Below, one piece after another: positions 1-5,697 of a stretch of DNA of 5,697 nt. The notes under the pieces are model-generated. The model saw nothing but the letters and a program-made list of their open reading frames with translations, was not told where the DNA came from and did not search any database. The DNA lies in the NCBI GenBank assembly GCA_002721875.1, contig PBLU01000013.1, positions 12,416 through 18,112 of the forward strand. The letters are read 5' to 3'. Both the position numbers and the translations under genes were made by a program. This DNA comes from Chloroflexota bacterium. Its GTDB lineage: Bacteria > Chloroflexota > Dehalococcoidia > UBA1151 > TMED-70. Numbering within the stretch: position 1 is the first letter of the stretch; each line of letters starts with the position of its first letter.

Positions 1-180
1 CATGGAACTTTGGATAATATTTTAGATATAAATGAAGGCAGAAAAATTAATGATGAGTTACAAAAATTAGGATTTGATGTAGATTACAAAGAGTATAAAA
101 TGGCACATGAAATTAATATGAATGTTATCAATGATCTATCTTTTTGGCTAAGCAAACAAAAAGGTATAAAAAATGAATAA
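1..180 (+). CDS. Carboxylesterase/phospholipase-family alpha/beta hydrolase, C-terminal part (5' end outside window)
   Basis: The reading frame is open from base 1 and ends with TAA at 178-180, giving 59 residues. The fragment begins with HGTLD, the usual 'HG..D' segment carrying the catalytic Asp (residue 5 of the fragment). It later has YKMAHEI (residues 32-38), matching the 'y.mgHei' segment with the catalytic His (residue 36), and it ends with a helix of the form 'i..l..WL'. This order and spacing fit the C-terminal end of the phospholipase/carboxylesterase family (Abhydrolase_2, YpfH/EstB-like cytosolic esterases that hydrolyse short acyl esters). The nucleophilic Ser lies outside the window. 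The Gly normally before the His is Ala here. The last 8 nt overlap the next gene's start, so the two are probably co-transcribed and translationally coupled. A dienelactone hydrolase-type relative is the main alternative; the substrate cannot be read from this fragment. Confidence 0.8.
   Translation, partial: HGTLDNILDINEGRKINDELQKLGFDVDYKEYKMAHEINMNVINDLSFWLSKQKGIKNE
161..164 (+). promoter_or_regulatory. Weak ribosome binding site (AAGG) for the NAD(P)-binding protein
   Basis: AAGG sits 8 nt before the ATG at 173, inside the end of the upstream hydrolase gene. It is one of very few Shine-Dalgarno-like sequences in the window and supports the ATG at 173 as the start. Confidence 0.45.
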
Positions 181-829
181 ATTATTTATTCTTGGATCAA
201 GTAGAGGCTTAGGCAAAGAAATATTAAAAAGTGCAATTTCAAAAGATTATAATATTAGAGCATTGGTAAGAAATAACAAATATCTTTGTGATTCAGAAAA
301 AGTAAAGTTTTATCAAGGAGATGCTACAAATATTGAAGACCTTAGAAATTCAATAGGAGAATCTGAAATAATTATTTCTTCATTAAATGTAATGAGGAAA
401 AATATTTTTCCTTGGAGTGGAATTATTAATTCAAAAAATACTGTTTCAGAATTTATAAAAAATATTAATATTTTAAGTAAAGATCTGAAAATAAAAAGAA
501 TAATAACAATATCTGCTTGGGGAGTAGGGAGTTCTTACAAAAATATTCCTTTGTGGTTTAAGTATTTTATTAAGGGTTCAAATATTAAATATCCCTATCT
601 AGACCATGAAAAACATGAATTTGAATTAAGAAAATCTCAGATAAATTGGACAATAATTAGACCAACTTTTCTTGTTAATTTTGGAGGATATTACAATGTT
701 ATGGAATCCGATGAAAACTATCCCAAACCAAATTTATTTGTAAGCAGAAAATCTTTAGCTAATTTCATCATAAATATAATCAACTCAAATAATCATAATA
801 AAAAGATAATTACTGTCTCAAAACAATGA
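173..829 (+). CDS. Atypical SDR / NAD(P)H-binding protein
   Basis: A 218-residue single-domain Rossmann protein. The N-terminal beta-alpha-beta has GSSRGLG at residues 8-14 for dinucleotide binding. VRN at 32-34 (Arg33) suggests a preference for NADP(H). QGDAT at 48-52 is the usual strand-3 'GD.td' motif. IITISAWGVGSS at 110-121 and DHEKHEFELRKSQINWTIIR at 144-163, followed by Pro164, match the 'dhe..E..lr.Sgl.wTivRP' signature of the NAD(P)H-binding (PF13460, NmrA-like) atypical SDRs. VSRKSLANFI at 190-199 is the late 'isr.dvA.fi' helix. No YxxxK catalytic pair is seen, so it may be a cytosolic reductase, isomerase or redox-sensing binder rather than a classical dehydrogenase. The start is supported by AAGG at 161-164 and by the 8-nt overlap with the upstream hydrolase. 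The TGA stop overlaps the next ATG (ATGA). The substrate is unknown. Confidence 0.87.
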   Translation: MNKLFILGSSRGLGKEILKSAISKDYNIRALVRNNKYLCDSEKVKFYQGDATNIEDLRNSIGESEIIISSLNVMRKNIFPWSGIINSKNTVSEFIKNINILSKDLKIKRIITISAWGVGSSYKNIPLWFKYFIKGSNIKYPYLDHEKHEFELRKSQINWTIIRPTFLVNFGGYYNVMESDENYPKPNLFVSRKSLANFIINIINSNNHNKKIITVSKQ

Positions 830-876
830 TTAAATATACAATGATATCTACAGTTTGCATATTGATATTTTCAGGA
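826..876 (+). other. Lipoprotein signal peptide
   Basis: Residues 1-17 have Lys3, a hydrophobic stretch (MISTVCILIF, 6-15) and FSGC at 15-18, with cleavage expected before Cys18. Phe at the -3 position is acceptable but less usual than Leu. The n-region is short with a single Lys. Confidence 0.75.
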
Positions 877-1737
877 TGTACACCATCAAAAAATATTGAG
901 AAAGAAGTAAATAATCAACTTGAGATAGAAACCTCTTGTTTAGTTAACGAATCAATAAGCCAAAGAAAAGAAAGTATAATAATTGGAGACTTAACTCGAG
1001 AATTTAGCATAACAGTTCCAAAAAATATATCTGGAAAAAAAATGCCTATCATTATAGCTTTTCATGGTGGTAATGATGGATATTTTTATTTTCCTCAACA
1101 AGCTCTTTTCGAAAATATCTCTCTTAGAGAAAATGTGATTATAATTTACCCTCAGGCCAAACAATACTTAAGTAATGAAGGTGCTTGGCAATTAAATACC
1201 CAAAAAAATAACATGCAGGACTTAAATTTTGTGGATTATTTAATTGACTACGCAGTTGAAGAATATTGTGGAGATAGAAATCAAACATATGCAATTGGCT
1301 ACTCATTAGGATCTATGTTTACCTATGAGTTGGCATGTCACATGAGTAATAAATTTGTATCTATCGCAAGTTATGCAGGTAGTATGCCAATAAACCCCAA
1401 TGCATGTGATGTTGATGAATCTATAAATATAATGCATATTCATGGAAAGAACGATATGATAATTCCTTATTACGATAGTTGGGAATGGAAAAACTGGGAT
1501 TCAGTGGGTTCTATGATGGATACTGAAAGTTTAATTGAGTTTTGGGGTAACAAAAACTCGTGCTTATCTAAATCAATATCAAATTCAGATGAATTTTCAG
1601 AAATAACTTATTCAGATTGCAAAAATAATACTAAAGTAAAACTATTTGCTCTTAATAAAGTAGGACATGATTGGCCTGAAGAAATAAATTCTACTTCAAC
1701 GAATGAGTTTATATGGAATTTCTTAATAGAAAATTAA
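826..1737 (+). CDS. Lipoprotein esterase of the PHB depolymerase/LpqC type
   Basis: A 303-residue secreted alpha/beta hydrolase. The N-terminus is a short lipoprotein signal with lipobox FSGC, so Cys18 would be lipidated and the enzyme tethered to a membrane, probably facing the periplasm. FHGG at 79-82 is the oxyanion-hole segment. GYSLGS at 158-163 gives nucleophile Ser160, HGKND at 206-210 gives Asp210 after the 'HG..D..ip' pattern, and GHDWP at 280-284 gives His281. GAWQL at 119-123 and the GHDWP ending are typical of the esterase PHB/LpqC and feruloyl-esterase-like family (COG3509), which cleaves polyester or aryl ester bonds. Six Cys beyond Cys18 and Cys11 (38, 148, 171, 194, 246, 265) could form disulfides, fitting export. 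The start overlaps the previous stop as ATGA with no Shine-Dalgarno, implying coupled translation; Met6 is a possible alternative start that would shorten the signal. Exact substrate (polyhydroxyalkanoate, feruloyl or other ester) is not resolved. Confidence 0.87.
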   Translation: MIKYTMISTVCILIFSGCTPSKNIEKEVNNQLEIETSCLVNESISQRKESIIIGDLTREFSITVPKNISGKKMPIIIAFHGGNDGYFYFPQQALFENISLRENVIIIYPQAKQYLSNEGAWQLNTQKNNMQDLNFVDYLIDYAVEEYCGDRNQTYAIGYSLGSMFTYELACHMSNKFVSIASYAGSMPINPNACDVDESINIMHIHGKNDMIIPYYDSWEWKNWDSVGSMMDTESLIEFWGNKNSCLSKSISNSDEFSEITYSDCKNNTKVKLFALNKVGHDWPEEINSTSTNEFIWNFLIEN

Positions 1738-1739
1738 TT

Positions 1740-2900
1740 TCAAAAAAATTCAGTATAAGGTTCTGATTCAACTGGTGTATATTTTGAAGGAGGAAATTCA
1801 GTTAATGCATCTTCATCAATATCTGTTCCCCAACCAGATCCTTTAGGAGGAGAAGTAAATCCATCTTGAATCTCTATATTATTCGTAAGAACTTTTTTAT
1901 ATCTTTCAAGAAAGCTTACAAAAATTTCTTGCTTATAGCAGTTTGGAATGCTCATATCTAAGTGTAAACTTGCTACAGTAGAAATAGGTCCATTAGAATT
2001 ATGAGGGGCAACACTTAGATAATGAGTTTCTGCTGCGGTAGCAATTTTCTTTAATTCACTCAACCCACCTGCATGGCATATATCAGGTTGTAGTATTGAT
2101 ACTGACTTATTTTCAAATAATTTTTGAAAATCCCATCTACTATATAGCTGTTCTCCTGTTGACAAGGGAATTGTAGTTTTTTGAGAAAGTTTATCCAGCA
2201 TATCTAGATTATCAAATTGAATAGGTTCTTCAACCCAAGCTAAATCATATGGTATAAGTTTATTTAGAACTTTCAATGCGCTTCCAAAATCAAGCCTGGC
2301 TCGAATATCTACTGCTATTTGAATATTTTTACCAACTTCTTCTCTTACAGCCTTAACCAACTCTATACCCTTATATATATTTTCGTTTTCAATATTGTAT
2401 TTACCTATAAATGGATAAAACTTTAAGCATTTATACCCACTATCAATAATTTTTTTTGCTGCAATAGCATGTTCCTCAGGAGTTTCTAAACCTTCGAACC
2501 AACCATTTGCATATACAGGTATTTTTTCTCTGACTTTACCTCCTAATAATTGATATACAGGTACATCTAAGGCTTTCGCTTTGATATCCCAAAGAGCAAG
2601 ATCAATTGCACTAATAGCACTCATTGTTACTGCTCCGCCAGTCCAAGTAACTCTTCTGTACAAGGAAGTCCAAATAAATTCTATATCAAAAGGGTCTTTA
2701 TCAATTAGGAATTTAGCAAAATCCAAAATTTCAGATTCTAACGATTGGTCTTTGTATTGTAGACTCCCTTCTCCAATTCCATAAATACCTTCATCAGTAT
2801 AAATTTTCACGAAAAGCCAGTTATTAGTGTCTCCATCTACAGAAGTTTTATGAGATTCAGCAGCCATTCTTAAAATTTTTACATCGGTTATTTTCATCAT
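1740..2900 (-). CDS. Enolase-superfamily sugar-acid dehydratase, galactonate dehydratase-like
   Basis: A 386-residue mandelate racemase/muconate lactonizing enzyme-type protein, close to the 382 of E. coli DgoD. Residues 1-125 form the capping domain, including the SAISAIDLALWDIKAK helix at 95-110, and about 126-370 the (beta/alpha)7-beta barrel. Predicted Mg2+ ligands are Asp198 (VDIRAR), Glu224 (WVEEP) and Glu250 (STGEQ). Asp273 (PDICHAGG) and His300 (APHNSNGPI) form the His-Asp pair. As I recall E. coli galactonate dehydratase numbering (D183, E209, E235, D258, H285), every position is offset by exactly 15, so the family call is strong. Such enzymes dehydrate aldonates to 2-keto-3-deoxyaldonates. 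The oddity is Arg200 where that enzyme has His185, so the substrate or reaction may differ. The ATG at 2900 overlaps the upstream TGA (ATGATG); the second Met three bases on is an equal candidate. It is last in the - strand operon. Confidence 0.88.
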   Translation of the reverse strand: MMKITDVKILRMAAESHKTSVDGDTNNWLFVKIYTDEGIYGIGEGSLQYKDQSLESEILDFAKFLIDKDPFDIEFIWTSLYRRVTWTGGAVTMSAISAIDLALWDIKAKALDVPVYQLLGGKVREKIPVYANGWFEGLETPEEHAIAAKKIIDSGYKCLKFYPFIGKYNIENENIYKGIELVKAVREEVGKNIQIAVDIRARLDFGSALKVLNKLIPYDLAWVEEPIQFDNLDMLDKLSQKTTIPLSTGEQLYSRWDFQKLFENKSVSILQPDICHAGGLSELKKIATAAETHYLSVAPHNSNGPISTVASLHLDMSIPNCYKQEIFVSFLERYKKVLTNNIEIQDGFTSPPKGSGWGTDIDEDALTEFPPSKYTPVESEPYTEFF

Positions 2901-3124
2901 TTACTCAGTTCTGAAATTTTTGAAAGTAACTCATTTTCATCAAAAATTGAAATTGTTTTAATATTTTCATTTGATTTCTCAGGAAAAACTCTTCTTAATA
3001 GCGCTTCTGAATTCTTCATCAATTTAACTGAGTCTTCAGTAAAATAGTCTCCTAAAACAGACAACTTAATAACTTTATAATCTTCATCAAATTCATAAAA
3101 TATATATTCTTTTTCTTTCTTCAT
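2897..3124 (-). CDS. Hypothetical 75-residue protein
   Basis: I do not recognise this protein. It is short, charged and rich in Glu and Lys, with no signal peptide or membrane segment, so it is probably cytosolic. The N-terminal part (EYIFYEFDEDYKVIKLSVLG, 6-25) looks like beta strands. Residues 29-47 (TEDSVKLMKNSEALLRRVF) look like an amphipathic helix, and a further strand-helix pair follows at 55-74. A real gene is likely because it fills the space between glpD (21 nt downstream of that stop) and the dehydratase. Its TGA stop overlaps the dehydratase ATG by 4 nt, as expected for translational coupling, and no gene lies on the other strand. No Shine-Dalgarno is visible before the ATG at 3124. 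A role as partner of either neighbour is only a guess from position. Confidence 0.6.
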   Translation of the reverse strand: MKKEKEYIFYEFDEDYKVIKLSVLGDYFTEDSVKLMKNSEALLRRVFPEKSNENIKTISIFDENELLSKISELSK

Positions 3125-3145
3125 AATAAGTAATCTATATCAAAG

Positions 3146-4657
3146 TTAGTAATGAGTATGTATTTTGATATTATCTTTCAACCAGTTTTCTAAATATTTT
3201 ACTTGATCATGAGAAAATCTTAAGCCAAGTTTTGATCTTCTCCAGAGTATATCTTCAGTAGTTTCTGCAAACTCATTTTCTACCATCCATAAAATTTCTT
3301 TTTCAGTTAAATTCCAACCAAAATTAATACCTAAATCTTCAATTTTCAAGCTATTATTCAAGATATCAAAGCTATCTTTGCCATAAGCTCTTAGCAATCT
3401 AATAGCCCATTTTTTATCTAAATATTTATATTTATCCATTATTTCTTTGACTAATTCATCAAACTCATTAGGATTAAAATTTCCACCTGGTAAATTAGAA
3501 TTCTTTGTCCATTTTTTTTCTAAATTACTAAAGTATGGTTTTAATTCATTCATCACTTTTTCAGCTAAAATTCTATAAGTAGTAATTTTTCCACCAAATA
3601 CATTTATTAAAGGTGCTTTTCTATTTTGAGAGTTAGTTTTTATAACATAATCTCTCGTTACATTTTGTGCTTTTGTTTTATTATCATTAAATAATGGTCT
3701 AACTCCTGAGTATGTATGAACTATATCATTAGTACTTACGGGGTTACTTAAATAGTTAGAAACAGACTCTACTAAATATTTTTTTTCCTCTAAACTACAC
3801 CTTACTTCACCAGGATCACCTTCATATTCAATATCAGTAGTTCCAATAAGAGTAAAATCAGATTCATAAGGAATAGCAAATACAATTCTTCCATCAGAAT
3901 TTTGAAAAATATAATTATGATTTTTTTCGAAAAGCTTTTTTGTAATTATATGACTTCCCTTAATCAATCTCATTCCAATGTCATTTTTTTCATTGAGTTT
4001 TTCATCAATTACATTAGTCACCCAAGGGCCTGCACAATTAACAATAGACTTTGATATGATAGTTTTTTTAATACTAGTTTTATTATCTCTTAAGGTTATT
4101 TCCCATAAATCGTCTTTTCTTTTTGCATTCTCAAAGGAAGTATGAGTTTTTATAGTTGCACCCTTAAGTTTTGCATCTTTTGCATTTAATATAACCATTC
4201 TAGAATCTTCAACCCAGCAATCCGAATACTCAAATGCAACAGAAAAATTCTTTTTCAAGGGATTACCACTTTCATGATTTTTTAGGTTTATTTTTTTAGT
4301 AGCAGGTAGAAGTTTCCTACCTCCAATGTGATCATAAAGAAATAAACCTAGTCTCAAAAGCCAAGCAGGCCTCAAGCCATTATGATGAGGAAGTATGAAT
4401 CTAAGTGGCCATATAATATGAGGCATAGAATTTAGTAAAATTTCGCGTTCTCTGAGAGATTCTCTAACTAAGTTGAAATGAAAAAATTCTAGGTACCTTA
4501 AGCCACCGTGTATTAACTTTGTAGATGATGAGGAAGTAGCTTGTGCGAGATCATCTTTTTCACAAAGTAAAACACTTAATCCTCTACCAGATGCATCTCT
4601 AGCAACTCCTGCACCATTTATTCCACCGCCTATAACGACTAGATCAAACTCTTGCAT
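3146..4657 (-). CDS. glpD: Aerobic glycerol-3-phosphate dehydrogenase (FAD, quinone-linked)
   Basis: This enzyme oxidises sn-glycerol 3-phosphate to dihydroxyacetone phosphate and passes electrons through FAD to the quinone pool at the inner membrane surface. The 503 residues match the 501 of E. coli GlpD. VVIGGGINGAGVARDASGRG at 7-26 is the FAD-binding Rossmann motif, and SSSSTKLIHGGLRYLE at 42-57 holds Arg54 and Tyr55. NCAGPWV at 207-213 is the second FAD motif and GSH at 234-236 follows. IGTTD is at 271-275. SGVRPLF at 317-323 (Arg320), TRDY at 334-337 and GGKITTYR at 355-362 (Lys357) correspond, as I recall, to substrate-site residues of E. coli GlpD. The C-terminal helical domain ends with EDILWRRSKLGL at 468-479. 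It looks intact. The ATG at 4657 gives the normal N-terminus, although no Shine-Dalgarno is seen in the 27-nt gap. The alphaproteobacterial-like stretch at 91-118 is the best taxonomic clue. No GlpK or GlpF is in the window. Confidence 0.96.
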   Translation of the reverse strand: MQEFDLVVIGGGINGAGVARDASGRGLSVLLCEKDDLAQATSSSSTKLIHGGLRYLEFFHFNLVRESLREREILLNSMPHIIWPLRFILPHHNGLRPAWLLRLGLFLYDHIGGRKLLPATKKINLKNHESGNPLKKNFSVAFEYSDCWVEDSRMVILNAKDAKLKGATIKTHTSFENAKRKDDLWEITLRDNKTSIKKTIISKSIVNCAGPWVTNVIDEKLNEKNDIGMRLIKGSHIITKKLFEKNHNYIFQNSDGRIVFAIPYESDFTLIGTTDIEYEGDPGEVRCSLEEKKYLVESVSNYLSNPVSTNDIVHTYSGVRPLFNDNKTKAQNVTRDYVIKTNSQNRKAPLINVFGGKITTYRILAEKVMNELKPYFSNLEKKWTKNSNLPGGNFNPNEFDELVKEIMDKYKYLDKKWAIRLLRAYGKDSFDILNNSLKIEDLGINFGWNLTEKEILWMVENEFAETTEDILWRRSKLGLRFSHDQVKYLENWLKDNIKIHTHY

Positions 4658-4684
4658 TGAATTAAATATCTAAAATTTACTATT

Positions 4685-4918
4685 TTAACCTTTTATCCTC
4701 TTTTTAATTCTTACAAAATTTTTCAAATAATAATGATAAATAAAACCCTTAATTTGAGGCTTACCTATTTTTTTTCTTAGTCTATTTTCCAAATTTGTAT
4801 ATGGACAGGTAATTTCAGTTGAAAAAATCAGATAAATTGTCCAACTTAATAACGGAAATGTGATGTACCATTCTGCAAAAATTATATAAAAAGGAATGGA
4901 AAAAAAAGTAATAACCAA
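4685..4918 (-). CDS. Small membrane protein resembling DUF2784, doubtful 5' end
   Basis: The only bacterial start codon in this frame is a TTG at 4918, giving 77 residues. Residues 3-15 and 18-33 are hydrophobic and could form one or two membrane segments. They are followed by CPYTNLENRLRKKIG at 38-52 and KGFIYHYYL at 57-65. This matches the 'CPLT.lE..lR...G......FI..Yl' pattern I remember for DUF2784, a family of roughly 100-130 residue inner-membrane proteins of unknown function. The C-terminus is strongly basic (RIKKRIKG), fitting a cytosolic tail. The recognisable part of the family, including the early 'H..F' segment, continues upstream of the TTG without a usable start codon (see the entry at 4919-4988). 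The gene is therefore shorter than expected, uses an unusual start, or carries a frameshift. It lies 27 nt before glpD on the same strand. No role in glycerol metabolism is implied beyond position. Confidence 0.65.
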   Translation of the reverse strand: MVITFFSIPFYIIFAEWYITFPLLSWTIYLIFSTEITCPYTNLENRLRKKIGKPQIKGFIYHYYLKNFVRIKKRIKG

Positions 4919-4988
4919 AAATATATGATGTGAAATTACTACAATATAAAATAAAAACTTATCTGAAAAAATAATTAGAACCTTTCAT
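4919..4988 (-). other. Probable missing N-terminus of the DUF2784-like gene, with a T6 frameshift site
   Basis: Reading upstream of the TTG in the same frame gives KFLFYIVVISHHIF, a hydrophobic segment with the His and Phe expected at the start of DUF2784 proteins. The frame then reaches an in-frame TGA at 4987-4985 without passing ATG, GTG or TTG. An ATG at 4988 lies in another frame and ends at a TAA (4961-4959). Removing one T from the six at 4971-4966 would join that ATG to the downstream frame, giving a protein of about 100 residues beginning MKGSNYFSDKFLFY. Alternatives are an ATT start (4975 or 4972), a genuine inactivating mutation, or a consensus error. Confidence 0.5.
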
Positions 4989-5034
4989 AATTTAAACTAA
5001 CACTAGCCTATCAGAAAAAAATCATATGTATATT

Positions 5035-5697
5035 CTATTTTGTAAACTTAAAAATTCTACTACCTAATCTATCAGTTACGTAAAATATACCATTTGTATA
5101 ATGAATATTAGATGGTTTCCAACTTTCCATATGATAAATTTCTATCATCTCTCCTTCAGAATTTAGAACACCAATAGCGCCTATTCCTGGTAGGGTTTGA
5201 TAAATATTACCATCATCATCAACTGTTATACCATCTGGATTACCTGGCTCAGCAAATCTTCTAAACATTCTAGGTTCTGGAACATCTTCAGATTCATGAT
5301 TTTCTAAAACTACTAATCTATTAGCCCTAGTTTCTGATATAAAAACATTTTTAGAGCTTATTGTGATACCGCTTGGAAATGCTAAATCTGAAATAAATAA
5401 TTCAACTTTGTTTTTGATTAGCTTATAAACAGGGCTTATACAAGGATTTGGGTATGGATTTCTAAGTGGATCCGTGAATATAACTTCATCATTTTCATTT
5501 ATATCTAAATCTGATGGACCATTTAATTCAATATCATCGTAAGAGTCACATAACTGTGTAATACTTCCATTTCCTAGACTAACTCTCAATATAGCTTTTC
5601 TTGCCGCATCAGCTACTATAAGTGAGTTAGATTTTTTAGAAAAAGCTATTCCGAGGGGCCTTCCTTTAGTATTTGCATGTGAGTTTATATTAGATTT
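5035..5697 (-). CDS. SMP-30/gluconolactonase-like beta-propeller protein, C-terminal part (5' end outside window)
   Basis: The frame is open from the window edge (5697) to TAG at 5037-5035, giving 220 residues with no true start visible. An internal TTG at 5589 is only a Leu codon: the residues before it (KGRPLGIAFSKKSN, then LIVADAARKAIL) are typical propeller blade sequence. Residue numbers here count from the fragment start. VIFTDP at 72-77, LAFPSGITIS at 105-114 with SETRANRL at 121-128, and NPDGITVDDDGNIYQT at 153-168 are characteristic SMP-30/gluconolactonase blade motifs. The last blade has FYVTDRLGSRIFKF at 205-218. Asp155 matches a known metal ligand. The family hydrolyses sugar lactones or related esters using a divalent metal. 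Ser62 and Ser109 stand where Asn is usual, so catalysis may be altered. It is the first gene of the - strand run seen here; the promoter lies beyond the window. A non-enzymatic propeller or a strictosidine synthase-like hydrolase is possible. Confidence 0.82.
   Translation of the reverse strand, partial: KSNINSHANTKGRPLGIAFSKKSNSLIVADAARKAILRVSLGNGSITQLCDSYDDIELNGPSDLDINENDEVIFTDPLRNPYPNPCISPVYKLIKNKVELFISDLAFPSGITISSKNVFISETRANRLVVLENHESEDVPEPRMFRRFAEPGNPDGITVDDDGNIYQTLPGIGAIGVLNSEGEMIEIYHMESWKPSNIHYTNGIFYVTDRLGSRIFKFTK

Noticed and set aside
1719..1732. Short hairpin TTTCT-TAAT-AGAAA at the end of the esterase gene as a terminator
   Set aside because: The stem is only 5 bp with a single G-C pair, and such inverted repeats are frequent by chance in AT-rich DNA.
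1731..1740. Perfect 10-bp palindrome AAATTAATTT at the convergent junction, as an operator or recombination site
   Set aside because: It is all A/T and mostly overlaps coding bases; no second copy or partner site was noticed, so chance is sufficient.
2581..2784. A 67-codon open frame on the + strand inside the dehydratase gene
   Set aside because: It lies wholly antisense to the strongly supported enolase-superfamily gene, has no recognisable motif and no ribosome binding site, and reads as a shadow frame.
2300..3124. The 75-residue protein as a broken N- or C-terminal piece of a neighbouring enzyme
   Set aside because: Both neighbours are full length with normal termini, and the small protein resembles neither.
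4991..5034. Promoter or terminator in the gap between the SMP-30-like gene and the DUF2784-like gene
   Set aside because: CTAACACTAG gives only a 3-bp stem, and no convincing -35/-10 pair stands out from the AT-rich background.
5587..5589. TTG as start codon of the SMP-30-like gene
   Set aside because: The frame stays open to the window edge and the 36 codons before it encode typical propeller sequence, so this TTG is an internal Leu and the gene is partial.

Overview
The window is AT-rich DNA (about 30% G+C by eye) that is almost entirely coding, with gaps of 0 to about 50 bases, overlapping start/stop codons and few recognisable Shine-Dalgarno sequences. This suggests a streamlined, low-GC bacterium, probably marine. 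The aerobic glycerol-3-phosphate dehydrogenase has proteobacterial features, such as the HHNGLRPAW...LFLYDHIGGRKLLP stretch, which looks closest to alphaproteobacterial GlpD as I remember it. The placement is an inference from remembered patterns, not a search.

Left block, + strand (1-1737): the C-terminal end of a carboxylesterase/phospholipase-type alpha/beta hydrolase overlaps by 8 nt an atypical short-chain dehydrogenase (NAD(P)H-binding family). That gene overlaps by 4 nt (ATGA) a lipoprotein esterase of the PHB-depolymerase/LpqC type. The three genes form a tightly coupled transcriptional unit.

Right block, - strand (5697 down to 1740): in transcription order, an SMP-30/gluconolactonase-like protein cut by the window edge, a small membrane protein resembling DUF2784 with a disturbed 5' end, GlpD, a 75-residue unrecognised protein, and an enolase-superfamily sugar-acid dehydratase of the galactonate dehydratase type. 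The last two overlap by 4 nt. The lactonase-like protein and the dehydratase could act in sequence (sugar lactone to aldonate to 2-keto-3-deoxyaldonate). GlpD feeds glycerol 3-phosphate into central metabolism. Together they look like a carbon-scavenging operon. No transporter, kinase or aldolase to complete a pathway is visible here. The two blocks converge with only 2 nt between their stop codons.

The points most worth a second look are three. The dehydratase has Arg in place of the His of the DxH catalytic motif while the other catalytic positions match galactonate dehydratase spacing exactly. The SMP-30 protein has Ser in place of two Asn residues normally near the active site. The DUF2784-like gene's recognisable coding continues upstream of its only possible start, reaching an ATG only if one T of a T6 run is removed. 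No mobile element, RNA gene, CRISPR array or clear new multi-gene system is visible.
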